Numbered from the stretch's first letter, positions 1-9,175 are shown. The stretch is 64,000 bases of DNA from Minwuia sp. (GCA_029210175.1 JARGPL010000015.1:248001-312000), one strand, 5' to 3'. The notes: generated from the letters alone by a model not told the origin. Numbers and translations: made by a program.

Positions 1-223
1 CCCCCGGCATCAGACGCAGCGCATTGGGGGCAGGGGCCTTGGCTGCTGGTGCTGAGGGCATTGTCGCCGCAGCCGTATTCCAGTCACGGAACCCGTGCTG
101 GCGGGCCACGGCCTCCAGTGCCTGGGCGTGGCTCATGCTCTGACCGGTCTCGGCCAGAACGCTGCGCAGACGCTTGGCCTGCTGCTTCATGCTGATGGTG
201 TCTGTCTGCTGGATACCAGACAT
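1..223 (-). CDS. Glyoxalase-related protein, N-terminal part (runs off left edge)
   Basis: A minus-strand frame opens with ATG at 223 behind a GGAGACAAG ribosome-binding site and stays open to the window edge (74 codons seen). The translation contains KQQAKRLRSVLAE, then SMSHAQALEAVARQHGFRDW. This is the helical 'glyoxalase-related' domain pattern (a lysine/arginine-rich helix followed by S-H-x-x-AL-E-x-VA-x-x-x-GF-x-xWN), which occurs alone or in front of a glyoxalase-like domain. The part seen is followed by an Ala/Pro-rich linker, so a second domain probably lies outside the window. Function is unknown. The frame is short, but the start signal and the family pattern agree, so I am fairly confident it is real. 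Confidence 0.6.
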   Translation of the reverse strand, partial: MSGIQQTDTISMKQQAKRLRSVLAETGQSMSHAQALEAVARQHGFRDWNTAAATMPSAPAAKAPAPNALRLMPG

Positions 224-399
224 GGCTTGTCTCCGATCTCGCACACCTGCTGCAAAGGATAGTGGGGGCCTGCGTTGCCACCGATCAGGGCGTGCTGAAA
301 GGTAGACAGTTCGTTCCCGACTTCACCGTTGCCAAAAAGGCATGCAGGCGGCAGGTGTCGGTGACCAAGGCCGCTATATGTTGCGAGACAGGGGTTTCG

Positions 400-1590
400 T
401 CAACCCCGCCACCCGTCGGCGAACCGGATATCGGTCATGCCGACGAAGCGGCGAACACGATCCAGCTCCGCCATCAGCCGCGCATCGCGTTGCCTTGACT
501 GCCGCACGCCCGGTTCCCACCAGATGCGACGGACAGCCAGTGTCCCGGTATCTGCCTGGCGTTTCATGTCGATGCGTCCAACCAGATGCTCCCCCTCCAG
601 CAGCGGAAAAACGTAATATCCGTACTGGCGTTTCGCGGCGGGCGTGAATATCTCGATCCGATAGTCGAACCCGAACAATCGCTCACAACGTTTCCGGTCC
701 CGGATCACCGGATCGAAAGGACTGAGCACACGCAGTCGCGTCGGGGGTTGCATGTCATCGGGATGGAGATCGAGCACCGATGGATCGGCCAGCGCCACCC
801 GAGGGCGCTGGTCGTTGACGCTGTCCACGGTGACTCTGGGATAGGTGTCCCCGGCTTTGGTTTCGCTCCAGCTCTTTGCCTCTGCAGGCGTGATGACACC
901 CCAGAACGCGGCGATCTCGCCCGTCGTCGCAAGGCCCAGCCGTTCAATTGCTGACCGGCAGGCCCAGTCGATGAAGGCCGGTTCGTCGTATGTCTCTTCA
1001 CGGTGTGCGGCAGGAATGACGTTCTCTGTAAGGTCATAGACCTTCTCGAAGCCTTCCCGGTGCCGGACGCAGATCGCGCCGGTTCGCCAGAGATACTCGA
1101 GCGCTGTCTTGGATGGATGCCAGTCCCACCAGCCGCCGCTTGGACGCCCGCCTGGGGCCAGATCGCGCGCCTTCACCGGGCCATTCTGGCGAATGTGGTC
1201 GAGAACCTGTTCGAACTGAGCTTCGAAACCTTCTTCCCGCCAGTTCCGCCAGCGCGCCAGTATCCGCGGGCCGTCGCGCAGGAACCGCCGTCGCCAGATG
1301 GGAAAGAACCGCGAGGGCAGGACCGACGCGTCGTGCGTCCAGTTCTCGAACAGACTGTTCTCACGCTCCAGCAGGGTCTGCAACTGCGCTGGCTGATAGG
1401 TCGTGTTGCGCGCAAACAGGATCATGTGATGCGCACGTTCCACCGTGCTGATGCTGTCGATCTGAACAAATCCAAGCCGGTCTATCAGGCTCTGCAATCC
1501 GTCATTGTCCATCCGGACACGTGGATTTCCGGTCAGCTGCTGACGGTCCAGCAGCACACGGCGGGCGAAGGTGGCATGAACATGGTGCAT
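400..1590 (-). CDS. YcaQ-type winged-helix DNA glycosylase family protein
   Basis: The 396-residue product matches the winged helix-turn-helix family that includes YcaQ (AlkX), an E. coli DNA glycosylase that unhooks interstrand crosslinks. Visible hallmarks are the start of the DNA-reading domain with QIDSISTVERAHHMILFAR (about residues 43-61) and the very typical FENWTHDASVLP block (81-92), followed by an Arg-rich stretch. The length (about 400 residues) is normal for the family. The ATG at 1590 has AGGAAA about nine bases upstream. The gene is divergent from the PAS-domain gene at 1778, and the 187-bp gap probably carries both promoters. The family assignment is firm. Glycosylase activity in this organism is inferred. 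Confidence 0.8.
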   Translation of the reverse strand: MHHVHATFARRVLLDRQQLTGNPRVRMDNDGLQSLIDRLGFVQIDSISTVERAHHMILFARNTTYQPAQLQTLLERENSLFENWTHDASVLPSRFFPIWRRRFLRDGPRILARWRNWREEGFEAQFEQVLDHIRQNGPVKARDLAPGGRPSGGWWDWHPSKTALEYLWRTGAICVRHREGFEKVYDLTENVIPAAHREETYDEPAFIDWACRSAIERLGLATTGEIAAFWGVITPAEAKSWSETKAGDTYPRVTVDSVNDQRPRVALADPSVLDLHPDDMQPPTRLRVLSPFDPVIRDRKRCERLFGFDYRIEIFTPAAKRQYGYYVFPLLEGEHLVGRIDMKRQADTGTLAVRRIWWEPGVRQSRQRDARLMAELDRVRRFVGMTDIRFADGWRG

Positions 1591-1777
1591 GACACTCAGT
1601 TTCCTGTTTGTTCCATGCTTTGTCGAGCCGCTGCGGACATCTCACAGCAATAATGTGACGAGCAACTGCAAGTTAAATGGATTTCTCTGCATTCTACGTA
1701 TGCTAATATTGTGCTGGTCATTCGTTCAGTCACTGTCAGACTGATCTGGACGATAGAGAACAAGGGACAAGCAACAC

Positions 1778-2284
1778 TTGATAAGCATGAGACCCGGCGA
1801 CAACGAGATCACTTCACGGCAATTCGGCCAGATCGATCCGACCAGACTTGGACCTGACTATGCGAAAGTCTTCCGCCGCTGGGCAGATGCGTGCACTGAA
1901 CAGGCATTGACGTCCCGCTCGCTGGTTGACCCTGGCTGGGTGGGGCGCCTGATCAGTTCGGCAATGCTGTTTCAGATAGAAGGTGACGACATGCGTCACC
2001 GCATTGTCGGCCAGCATTTCCTGAGCCAGAACGGGGGATTCGATCCGACGGGACGCACACTGAAAGATCTGTGCGAAACGCGCCCGGTGGCAAGGATTCT
2101 CTATCCCGAATACCAGCGTGTCGTGGCGGAGGCGACGCCGGCAATCGTGTCACTGACCTATCTGACGGTGAAGGAAACGATACGCAGGTGCAGCATCATG
2201 ATCTTGCCCCTGTGCGATCGGAAACCGGCCGACCGTGTGGTCACCCATTTGCTGTCCGTCTATCACTTCGATCCCATTGACTGA
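1778..2284 (+). CDS. PAS-domain protein (PAS_5-like), small stand-alone sensor
   Basis: A 168-residue protein with no output domain. The order of elements fits the PAS_5-type single-domain proteins common in alphaproteobacteria: a 'W' helix (FRRWADAC), a polar loop with a DP motif, a beta strand with RHRIVGQHFLSQNGG, then TGRTLKDL and a C-terminal strand pair (ILPLCDRK, HLLSVYHF). A second protein of the same family lies at 36707-37204. The frame can start at TTG 1778, nine bases after AGGGAC, or at ATG 1787, which lacks a good ribosome-binding site. I keep TTG. An AT-rich patch around 1700-1710 (TAATAT) may be part of its promoter. Ligand and partner are unknown. Confidence 0.6.
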   Translation: MISMRPGDNEITSRQFGQIDPTRLGPDYAKVFRRWADACTEQALTSRSLVDPGWVGRLISSAMLFQIEGDDMRHRIVGQHFLSQNGGFDPTGRTLKDLCETRPVARILYPEYQRVVAEATPAIVSLTYLTVKETIRRCSIMILPLCDRKPADRVVTHLLSVYHFDPID

Positions 2285-2301
2285 AGCAGCGCCAGTTCGG
2301 C

Positions 2302-3039
2302 TCAGACGTGCTGTCCACCGTTGATGTGCACTTCGGCGCCGGTCACGTAGCTGGCTTGCGGAGAGCAGAGGAAATAGATCGTCGAAGCCACTTCCTCCGG
2401 CGTGCCGAGGCGGTGCAGCGGAATGTCTTCCAGCATCTTTTCCGTACCTGGTGACAGGATCGCCGTGTCGATCTCGCCCGGTGCAATGGCATTGACGCGG
2501 ACACCGTGCGGGCCCAGGTCGGCGGCCATTTCACGGGTCAGGGCGGCCAGCGCCGCCTTCGAGCTCGAATAGGCCGATCCGGCGAAGGGATGCACGCGAC
2601 TGCCGGCAATGGACGTCACGTTCACGATGCAGCCCTTTGCGGCCTTCAGCTCGTTGAAAAGGCCCCGTGCCATCAGGACCGGCGCGAACAGATTGACGTT
2701 GAACACATGATGCCAGTCATCCGCTTCCGTGTTCAGGGTGTTCAGCCGACCCCCCTCCGGGCCCTTGGGCGAGATTCCGGCGTTGTTGATCAGGGCATCC
2801 AGCTTTCCGTCGGTCAGCTTCGACCGCAGCAGTTCGATGCCCTGCCGGATGCCGTCCACGTTCGAAAGGTCCAGCTGCACATGATTGTCCAGCCCGCCAT
2901 CCCAGGGGCAATCCTCGGAAAAGGCCTGCCTGGAGACCGTGATGATGCGCCAGCCGGCTGCACCGAAGCGCTTTACCGTGGCGTGCCCGATACCACGACT
3001 GGCACCGGTGAGGATCAGTGTCCGCTGTCGATCTGTCAT
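2302..3039 (-). CDS. SDR family oxidoreductase (FabG-like)
   Basis: A 245-residue short-chain dehydrogenase/reductase. The cofactor motif TGASRGIG is at residues 11-18, NNAG at 85-88, the catalytic Ser near 143 (VTSIAG), and the YSSSK active-site motif at 157-161. The C-terminus has the usual LGTPEEVA...FLCSPQASYVTGAEVHINGG pattern, which is closest to 3-oxoacyl-ACP reductase-like members. The substrate cannot be read from sequence. The start codon overlaps the stop of the upstream cation-efflux gene by four bases (ATGA at 3036-3039), so the two are translationally coupled. pdxH lies further upstream on the same strand. Family confidence is high; the substrate is unknown. Confidence 0.85.
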   Translation of the reverse strand: MTDRQRTLILTGASRGIGHATVKRFGAAGWRIITVSRQAFSEDCPWDGGLDNHVQLDLSNVDGIRQGIELLRSKLTDGKLDALINNAGISPKGPEGGRLNTLNTEADDWHHVFNVNLFAPVLMARGLFNELKAAKGCIVNVTSIAGSRVHPFAGSAYSSSKAALAALTREMAADLGPHGVRVNAIAPGEIDTAILSPGTEKMLEDIPLHRLGTPEEVASTIYFLCSPQASYVTGAEVHINGGQHV

Positions 3040-4055
3040 GCGTCGATCCTACCTGTTTTCTGACCGTCAGAGGGGGTCTGATCGGTATTCGTACTGTCAG
3101 CGCCGGAACTGCCGCTGGTGTCCGCAGCATCCACTTCGGCCCACGTGACGCGGTCGAGTGTATCAGCAAAGTCCTCTGCCCCCGCCGGGTCAAGATGGAC
3201 GAAGACTTCCGTGCCGGGATGAATCTGCTGTACTTCCGCTTCCACCAGATCGGCAATGACATGTGCCTGATAGAGGCGCATGCCGCCATCCAGCTCCACA
3301 TGAATCTGGACAAACGTATCGACGCCGGACTGGCGGGTGCGCAGATCATGCACGGCATCGACGCCGGGGACAGCAACCGCCGCCTCACTGATACGCACAC
3401 GTTCTTCGGGCGGCAGTTCCCTGTCCATCAGCTGATCGAAGGCTGTCATCGCAATGCGCCACGAACCGCGCAGCAGCCAGATGGCGATCATCAGACCGAT
3501 GATCGGGTCAGCCACATGCAGCCCAAAGACACCAGACAGGACCAGCGCAACGATGACGCCAGCGTTCATCGCCAGGTCGCCAGCATAGTGGAGCAGGTCA
3601 GCGCCGATGGCCACCGAACCTGAGCGATTGACCACGAACCGCTGGAACAGCACCAGCAGGAACGTCAGGCCGATGGATACCAGCATGACGATGATGCCGA
3701 TGTTTCCGGCCGTGACGGGCTGCGGATTCGCCATCTGGGCGATGCTTTCCCACACCAGGAAGACGGCTGAACCGGCTATGATAGCGCCCTGGCCCAGGGC
3801 ACCCAGGGACTCGGCCTTGCCGTGTCCGAAACGATGTTCGGCATCTGCCTCGGTCAGGCTGTAGCGGACGGCGAACAGGTTGATCAGCGAAGCCGCCAGA
3901 TCCAGCGTCGAATCGAGCAGGGACCCCAGCAGAGCTGTCGATCCGGTCATGACAAAGGCAAAGGCCTTGATCACGATCAGTACGGACGCTGTCCCTGCCG
4001 ACGCGTAGGTGGCGAGACGCATCAGGCGCTTTGTGCTGTCGGTTGACGGGGGCAT
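3036..4055 (-). CDS. Cation diffusion facilitator (FieF-like metal efflux)
   Basis: A 339-residue CDF transporter exporting divalent cations (Zn, Fe, Mn or Co class) from the cytoplasm in exchange for protons. The transmembrane metal site is complete: D48 and D52 in LLDSTLDLAAS, and H156 and D160 in LLHYAGDLAMN. This is the same D-D-H-D set, at almost the same positions, as E. coli FieF. The C-terminal cytoplasmic domain has several conserved His residues (DAVHDLRTRQSG, QIHVELDG, AHVIADLVEAEV). A Ser/Asp/Thr-rich tail of about 35 residues after the domain is extra. The gene overlaps the following SDR gene by four bases. The metal specificity is not assigned. Confidence 0.85.
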   Translation of the reverse strand: MPPSTDSTKRLMRLATYASAGTASVLIVIKAFAFVMTGSTALLGSLLDSTLDLAASLINLFAVRYSLTEADAEHRFGHGKAESLGALGQGAIIAGSAVFLVWESIAQMANPQPVTAGNIGIIVMLVSIGLTFLLVLFQRFVVNRSGSVAIGADLLHYAGDLAMNAGVIVALVLSGVFGLHVADPIIGLMIAIWLLRGSWRIAMTAFDQLMDRELPPEERVRISEAAVAVPGVDAVHDLRTRQSGVDTFVQIHVELDGGMRLYQAHVIADLVEAEVQQIHPGTEVFVHLDPAGAEDFADTLDRVTWAEVDAADTSGSSGADSTNTDQTPSDGQKTGRIDA

Positions 4056-4084
4056 GGTCGGTTTCTGCTCGTTCCAGGGTGCGG

Positions 4085-4121
4085 GTCAGGCGTTGAAGTC
4101 AGGCGTTGAAGTCAGGCGTTC
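4085..4121. repeat. 13-bp tandem repeat, about 2.8 copies
   Basis: The unit GTCAGGCGTTGAA occurs at 4085-4097 and 4098-4110, followed by a partial copy at 4111-4120. It lies between the pdxH stop (4125-4127) and the start of the cation-efflux gene (4055), so it is in that gene's leader. On the minus strand each unit carries a TGA, echoing the sequence around the pdxH stop. Confidence 0.9.
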
Positions 4122-4124
4122 AGG

Positions 4125-4709
4125 TCAGGGGTAGAGGATCTCGGTCGCCCAGCCATCATCGGCGCGGTGATAGATGTTGCGTTCATGCAGGCGAAAGGGC
4201 TTGTCGCGCCAGAACTCGAACCGCGACGGCACGATGCGGAACCCGGACCAGTGCGGCGGGCGCGGTACATCGCCAATTGCATATTTGGCGGCAAACTTCG
4301 CGATCCGCTTCTCGAATTCGAAACGCCCCTGCATGGGACGGCTCTGATCCGATGCCCAGGCACCGATGCGGCTGTCACGCGGGCGCGACGCGAAATATGC
4401 ATCTGCCTCCGCATCGTCCACCACTTCGACCGGCCCCTGGATGCGGACCTGGCGACGCAGCGACTTCCAGTGAAAGCAGATCCCGGCCTTGCGCGCCGAC
4501 AGCAGTTCCTTGCCCTTGTCGCTTTCAAAGTTCGTGTAGAAGACAAAGCCGCGATCATCGACACCTTTCAGCAGCACCATCCGCACGTTCGGCATGCCTG
4601 TCTCATCCACCGTGGCGACGGCCATGGCGTTGGGGTCATTGGGTTCCTTCTCGCTGGCTTCGGAAAGCCAGTCCTGGAACAGCGCGAATGGATCAGCGGT
4701 CTGCGTCAT
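4125..4709 (-). CDS. pdxH: Pyridoxamine 5'-phosphate oxidase
   Basis: PdxH is the FMN enzyme that oxidises pyridoxine or pyridoxamine 5'-phosphate to pyridoxal 5'-phosphate in the cytoplasm. The 194-residue product has the family signatures: [21 protein letters not shown] near the start (FMN and substrate contacts), [34 protein letters not shown], and the C-terminal [21 protein letters not shown] with the invariant R-x-H-x-R phosphate site. The open frame continues far upstream, but the family N-terminus matches a start at 4709. An alternative ATG is at 4748. The upstream extension of the frame is antisense to rhlE and is a shadow. The downstream same-strand genes are the CDF transporter and the SDR. 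Confidence 0.9.
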   Translation of the reverse strand: MTQTADPFALFQDWLSEASEKEPNDPNAMAVATVDETGMPNVRMVLLKGVDDRGFVFYTNFESDKGKELLSARKAGICFHWKSLRRQVRIQGPVEVVDDAEADAYFASRPRDSRIGAWASDQSRPMQGRFEFEKRIAKFAAKYAIGDVPRPPHWSGFRIVPSRFEFWRDKPFRLHERNIYHRADDGWATEILYP

Positions 4710-5090
4710 TGCTCGGGCCTCGGTATCTGAACGGGTGAACGCGAACATAGAGCATTTGATCCCGATCTGTATCCCCGCCACGGCATCCTGTGGATAATTG
4801 TTTGCGTGTGCGAGGGGAATGTGTTCTAAGCGTTCGTACACGCACTGTGCGTAGAGGGCGATTCTGTTCGCTTGCAGTGTGGTAATGCGCGATTTTATTC
4901 GTGAGATCGTTGCCTCGAAACGGCGCCTTGGGCTTGATCCAGGCACACTGGCGCCAGACATCGGCGGCTGATCTACGCAAGCTCTTCCGAACAATGCGTG
5001 CCGGAACCGTTTCACGGGCCATCGTGCCCCTGATGTGTCGGTTCCGGTTGGAATGCGCCCACCGATGGTGGGCCACAGGAAAGTATCGAC
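4710..5090. other. 381-bp intergenic region between divergent pdxH and rhlE
   Basis: No gene is visible. The left half (4710-4900) should hold the pdxH promoter and perhaps that of rhlE, but I cannot place convincing -35/-10 boxes. The right half is the rhlE leader, with the structured segment described separately (5001-5073). Confidence 0.6.
5001..5073 (+). promoter_or_regulatory. Structured 5' leader of the RNA helicase gene
   Basis: Two perfect hairpins precede the helicase start. The first pairs CCGGAACCG (5001-5009) with CGGTTCCGG (5039-5047) and encloses a smaller GGGC/GCCC stem (5016-5019 with 5026-5029). The second pairs GCCCACC (5057-5063) with GGTGGGC (5067-5073) around a 3-nt loop. 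It ends only a few bases before the AGGAAAG ribosome-binding site (5077-5084 region) and the TTG start at 5091. The structures are seen in the sequence. A regulatory role, for example in cold or in autoregulation, is inference. Confidence 0.5.
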
Positions 5091-6446
5091 TTGAAAACTT
5101 TTGATGAACTCGGCCTCGCCGAGAGCCTTCTTCGTGCCGTAAAGGGCGAAGGTTACACCACACCTACACCCATTCAGGCCAAGGTCATTCCGGCCATGCT
5201 GGATGATCGCGACATTCTGGGCACCGCCCAGACAGGCACCGGCAAGACGGCGGCCTTCGTGCTGCCTCTGCTGCAGCGGCTTGCGCTGCATCCGGTTGAG
5301 CGTACGCCGCGCCATTGCGGTGCGCTGATCTTGGCCCCGACGCGGGAACTGGCGGCGCAGATCCGCGACAGCATCCGTGCCTATGGCCGTCACATGAAAC
5401 TGACCGTGGCGCTGGTCGTCGGCGGCGTGAAGCCGTATCCGCAGATCAAGATGCTGAAGCCGGGTGTGGACATCGTTGTCGCGACGCCGGGCCGGCTGCT
5501 GGACCACATGAACACCGGCGCCGTGAAGCTGGACATGGTGGAAACCGTGATCCTGGACGAAGCCGATCACATGCTGGACCTGGGCTTCATGCCTGCGATC
5601 CGTCGCATCATGCACGCGGTGCCGAAGGAACGTCAGACCGCGCTGCTGTCGGCCACCATGCCGAAGCCGATCCGCGTTCTGGCTCAGGATTTCCTGAACC
5701 GCCCGGTCGAGATCGCCGTGGCACCGGTTGCCCAGCCGATCGAATTGATCGACCAGCGCGTGATGATGATCCAGGCCGGCGACAAGCGTCGCGTGCTGGT
5801 GAACGTGTTGAAGGAAGAGGAAGCGGCGCGTGCCATCGTCTTCAGCCGTACCAAGCATGGTGCCGACAAGATCACCAAGCACCTGGAACGTGAAGGCATC
5901 CGCGCTGTCGCCATTCACGGCAACAAGAATCAGTCACAGCGTGATCGGGCGCTCGGTCAGTTTCGCGACGGGCGGGTGAACGTGCTTGTTGCAACCGATG
6001 TTGCTGCACGCGGCATCGATATCGATGACGTCACGCACGTGATCAACTTCGAACTGCCGAATGTGCCGGAATCCTATGTTCACCGTATTGGCCGTACAGC
6101 CCGTGCGGGCAAGAGCGGTGTGGCCATCGCCTTCTGTGATTCAGAGGAACGCGGCCTGCTGCGGGACATCGAACGCCTGATCGCCTTCGATCTGAAGAAG
6201 ACGGACGAAGCAGGTGAGGTTGTCGTGCTGCCCGCCCGCATCGAACAGAAGAAGGGCGGCGGCGGTGCCGGTCGTGGCAGGAAGCCTGGTGGCAACGCGT
6301 CCACCCGTCCGTGGAAGCGGAGCACCGAAGGCAGCCGCAACCCCCGTGGCCGCAATGGCGCACCGGGCGGGTCACGTGACGGTGGCAACGCCAGTCGCGC
6401 AGGTGCACGCCCGGCGAGCAACAAGCCGCGTCGCGCCGCCAGCTGA
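5091..6446 (+). CDS. rhlE: DEAD-box ATP-dependent RNA helicase (RhlE-like)
   Basis: A 451-residue DEAD-box helicase that remodels RNA in the cytoplasm. The motifs are complete: Q-motif (F at 4, TTPTPIQ at 23-29), Walker A AQTGTGKT (46-53), [18 protein letters not shown] (156-159), SAT (187-189), and ARGIDI and [10 protein letters not shown] in the second RecA lobe. The tail from about residue 385 is rich in Arg, Gly and Asn, typical of RhlE-type RNA-binding tails. The start is TTG at 5091, seven bases after AGGAAAG. No in-frame ATG gives the family N-terminus. The neighbours are divergent pdxH and a likely terminator just downstream. RhlE is the best subfamily fit, but other RhlE-group names are possible. 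Confidence 0.9.
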   Translation: MKTFDELGLAESLLRAVKGEGYTTPTPIQAKVIPAMLDDRDILGTAQTGTGKTAAFVLPLLQRLALHPVERTPRHCGALILAPTRELAAQIRDSIRAYGRHMKLTVALVVGGVKPYPQIKMLKPGVDIVVATPGRLLDHMNTGAVKLDMVETVILDEADHMLDLGFMPAIRRIMHAVPKERQTALLSATMPKPIRVLAQDFLNRPVEIAVAPVAQPIELIDQRVMMIQAGDKRRVLVNVLKEEEAARAIVFSRTKHGADKITKHLEREGIRAVAIHGNKNQSQRDRALGQFRDGRVNVLVATDVAARGIDIDDVTHVINFELPNVPESYVHRIGRTARAGKSGVAIAFCDSEERGLLRDIERLIAFDLKKTDEAGEVVVLPARIEQKKGGGGAGRGRKPGGNASTRPWKRSTEGSRNPRGRNGAPGGSRDGGNASRAGARPASNKPRRAAS

Positions 6447-6493
6447 TCCGACTGGATCAGGCGTTCTGAATTCTGGACGCTGAACGAAACGCA

Positions 6494-6522
6494 CGGGGTG
6501 TCCGCAAATCGCGGGCACCCCG
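6494..6522 (+). terminator. Probable terminator after rhlE
   Basis: A 12-bp stem with one G-T wobble, CGGGGTGTCCGC (6494-6505) with GCGGGCACCCCG (6511-6522), encloses a 5-nt loop. It lies 48 bp after the helicase stop and just before the 3' end of the convergent dioxygenase pseudogene (6537). The T-tract is poor, so it may act as a bidirectional block rather than a textbook intrinsic terminator. Confidence 0.6.
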
Positions 6523-6536
6523 TCGTGCTTTCGGGG

Positions 6537-7394
6537 TCAGGGCGCTTTTGCAATGACGCCGCGCGGGTCCCCGAACCGGGCCTGCATGACATCGGCAAGT
6601 CCGATACCCTCCGCCGCGATGGCGCCGCCGCTGCGGGTTGTGTATGCGCAGGGCTTGCCTGCCGCGTCGGGTTGCTTGCCGTTGGCCAGATCCCTGGCCA
6701 GCCCCATGATCAGCTTGCGGAACCGCACAACACCTTCGTCCGAGGGGGTCAGCGTCTCCCGCGTCCGATCCGCGATCCGTCCCTGGCTGTCCTGCACGCA
6801 GGCATCCTGCTCCGACAGCCCCGTGATCCCGGTGAACGATTGGGTCTTCTGCGCTTCACGGTCGATCAGATAGTCGTTGGCGCGCCGCCGCAACGGCACG
6901 TAGTCCGCATCGACATCCGCGTGCACGCTGCGCCCGGATGTATAGCGGAACAGTTCCTCTTCATTCAGGGGGCGCCCATCCAGGCCCAGACCATCCCACC
7001 CCATTCACGTACGGGAAAACTGCGGATGCGCGCGGTCTTCATGAAATTGTCGCGCAGGCGACCGGGCACCATGTTCGGAATATCGACACAGCTTCCGTCC
7101 GCGTCGAATTTCCAGCCGTGATAGATGCAGCGCAGGCCGCATTCCTCGTTCCGGCCCCAGAACAGGTCCGCACCCCGATGCGGGCACCGCGGTTCCACCA
7201 GACCGATCTTCCCGTCCGTCTGACGGAACAGCAGCATGTCCTCACCCAGGATCTTCAGCCGCTTCGGTGCTGCATCCGGCTCTGCGACTTCCGCCAGCAG
7301 GGCCACGGGATGCCAGAACTGACGGAACTAGGTTGCCCATGGCAGTGCCTGGTCCCGTCAGGGTCAGCAGCTCATTGTCTGCTTTGCTCAGCAT
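6537..7394 (-). pseudogene. Broken Rieske ring-hydroxylating dioxygenase alpha subunit
   Basis: The gene opens well (GGGGGAGGACCAAA then ATG at 7394) and reads MLSKADNELLTLTGPGTAMGNL. A one-base insertion near 7329 shifts the frame. The next frame (to 6965) reads FRQFWHPVALLAEVAEP and holds the full Rieske site, CPHRGADL then CIYHGWKFD (C-x-H and C-x2-H ligands). Directly after WAWMG, near 6967-6975, it breaks again and resumes in a third frame with a typical C-terminus (NDYLIDREAQKTQSFTGI, RFGDPRG). About 140 residues are missing compared with phthalate 4,5-dioxygenase-like enzymes. The loss covers the mononuclear-iron His-His-Asp site, so no active enzyme can be made. Confidence 0.85.
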
Positions 7395-7526
7395 TTTGGT
7401 CCTCCCCCATCGTGCTGTTCACAGCATATCGAAGCCACGGTCTGCGGCAAATCTGCTATTCAGCAGGGGTGGGCGCCGGACGATTCGGAACGGCCTGCGG
7501 ACGACAGGACCATGGGCGGAACGGGC

Positions 7527-8129
7527 ATGATTGCGCGGCTGAAGGGCAGGGTGGACAGACTGGCCGACGAACACGTCATCATTGACGTGAACGGCGTGGG
7601 CTATCTGGTGTTCTGTTCGGGCCGGACGCTGCAGCAACTGGGCAACATCGGTGACCCGGCGGTGCTGGAGATCGAGACACATGTCCGCGAGGACCATTTC
7701 CATCTCTACGGCTTCGCCGAACTGGCGGAACGAGACATGTTCCTTCTCCTGCAGACCGTGCAGGGCGTGGGGGCCAAGGTGGCGCTGGCGATCCTGTCCG
7801 CCTTGAGCGTCGCGGAGATTCAGGCGGCGATCGCGACAGGTGATGTCGCGCTGCTGACCCGGCCCGCCGGTGTGGGCAAGCGCCTGGCGCAGCGCCTCGC
7901 CAGTGAACTGAAGGAAAAGATGGGCGGCATTGCGCCAACCGCCGGTGCCCCCGTGATTGCCATGACAGGGCCAGTCGAGGCCGCAGCCGATGCCGTCTCC
8001 GCGCTGGTCAATCTGGGATACAGGAAAGCAGAGGCGGAAGTGGCCGTGCGTCGGGCAAAGGCTTCGGTTGGTGAGGGTGCGGATGCCACCACCCTGATCA
8101 CTGCCGGGCTGAAGGCGCTTGCTTCATGA
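7527..8129 (+). CDS. ruvA: Holliday junction DNA helicase subunit RuvA
   Basis: RuvA tetramers bind Holliday junctions and load the RuvB motor during recombination and repair. The family start [10 protein letters not shown] is at ATG 7527, preceded by GGCGGA. The frame also has an ATG at 7512, but its spacing to a ribosome-binding site is poor. The product is 200 residues: an OB-fold domain with [11 protein letters not shown], a pair of helix-hairpin-helix motifs ([38 protein letters not shown]), a variable linker, and a C-terminal domain III ([20 protein letters not shown]) that contacts RuvB. It overlaps ruvB by four bases (ATGA). ruvC, usually immediately upstream in relatives, is absent here. 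Confidence 0.95.
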   Translation: MIARLKGRVDRLADEHVIIDVNGVGYLVFCSGRTLQQLGNIGDPAVLEIETHVREDHFHLYGFAELAERDMFLLLQTVQGVGAKVALAILSALSVAEIQAAIATGDVALLTRPAGVGKRLAQRLASELKEKMGGIAPTAGAPVIAMTGPVEAAADAVSALVNLGYRKAEAEVAVRRAKASVGEGADATTLITAGLKALAS

Positions 8130-9175
8130 GCGAAGAGCGGCTGATCACCGGTGAAAGGCGCGACGAGGATCTGGGCGAAGCCACCATGCGCCCGCAGGTT
8201 CTGGATGATTTCATCGGTCAGCAAAAGGTCCGCGGCAATCTGGAGGTCTTCATTTCGGCTGCGCGCGGGCGGGCGGAGGCCATGGATCACGTCCTTTTCT
8301 TTGGGCCACCGGGGTTGGGCAAGACCACCCTGGCGCAGATCGTGGCCCGGGAACTGGGGGTCAACTTCCGCGCCACATCGGGGCCGGTGATTGCGCGGGC
8401 AGGGGATCTGGCCGCGATCCTGACGAATCTGGAAGAGCGTGATGTGCTGTTCATTGATGAGATTCATCGCCTTAATCCTGCCGTAGAAGAAATCCTATAT
8501 CCGGCGATGGAAGACTTCCAACTGGACCTGATCATCGGGGAGGGACCGGCAGCCCGATCGGTGAAGATCGACCTGCCGCCGTTCACGCTTGTTGCGGCGA
8601 CGACGCGGTCCGGCCTGCTGACCACCCCGTTGCGCGACCGTTTCGGCATTCCCTGCCGTCTGGAGTTCTACAAGCCCGCTGAACTGGAACGGATCGTGCG
8701 CCGCGGGGCGGAGGTTCTGGGCATGGGTCTGACGCCGGATGGCTGTTCGGAGATTGCCAAGCGCGCCCGTGGCACGCCCCGCGTTGCCGGTCGGCTGTTG
8801 CGCCGGGTCCGCGATTTTGCGGCGGTTGCCGGTGCGGACATGGTGGACCGTGTACGTGCTGATGCTGCCCTGACGCGGCTTGAGGTCGATGCCCTGGGGC
8901 TGGACGGCATGGATCGGCGCTATCTGACCTGCATGGCCCGGTCCTATGGCGGGGGGCCGGTGGGGGTGGACAATCTGGCGGCAGCGCTGTCGGAGCCGCG
9001 CGATGCCATCGAGGACATCATCGAGCCCTATCTGATGCAATTGGCGCTTATTGTCCGGACACCGCGTGGTCGCATGATGACACCCGCTGCCTGGACTCAC
9101 CTGGGACTTGCTGCGCCGAAGCCGGCGGCTGGGGAGCAACCGCTGCTCGACCTGCCGGATACAAGCCATGACTGA
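8126..9175 (+). CDS. ruvB: Holliday junction branch-migration motor RuvB
   Basis: RuvB is the AAA+ hexameric ATPase that drives branch migration with RuvA. The 349-residue product has [12 protein letters not shown], Walker [10 protein letters not shown] (60-68), Walker B FIDEIH with DEIH at 111-114, sensor 1 ATTRSG, the arginine-finger region PLRDRFGI, sensor 2 [17 protein letters not shown], and the C-terminal winged helix with [10 protein letters not shown] and [20 protein letters not shown]. Length and motifs are normal. It is translationally coupled to ruvA (ATGA) and overlaps ybgC by eight bases, making ruvAB and the tol-pal genes one transcriptional unit in appearance. Confidence 0.96.
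   Translation: MSEERLITGERRDEDLGEATMRPQVLDDFIGQQKVRGNLEVFISAARGRAEAMDHVLFFGPPGLGKTTLAQIVARELGVNFRATSGPVIARAGDLAAILTNLEERDVLFIDEIHRLNPAVEEILYPAMEDFQLDLIIGEGPAARSVKIDLPPFTLVAATTRSGLLTTPLRDRFGIPCRLEFYKPAELERIVRRGAEVLGMGLTPDGCSEIAKRARGTPRVAGRLLRRVRDFAAVAGADMVDRVRADAALTRLEVDALGLDGMDRRYLTCMARSYGGGPVGVDNLAAALSEPRDAIEDIIEPYLMQLALIVRTPRGRMMTPAAWTHLGLAAPKPAAGEQPLLDLPDTSHD

Noticed and set aside
4749-5918. Long minus-strand extension of the pdxH frame (597 codons in total)
   Set aside because: It runs antisense to rhlE across normal motifs of that gene and shows no family features. GC-rich codon structure leaves the opposite frame open. The real PdxH starts near 4709.
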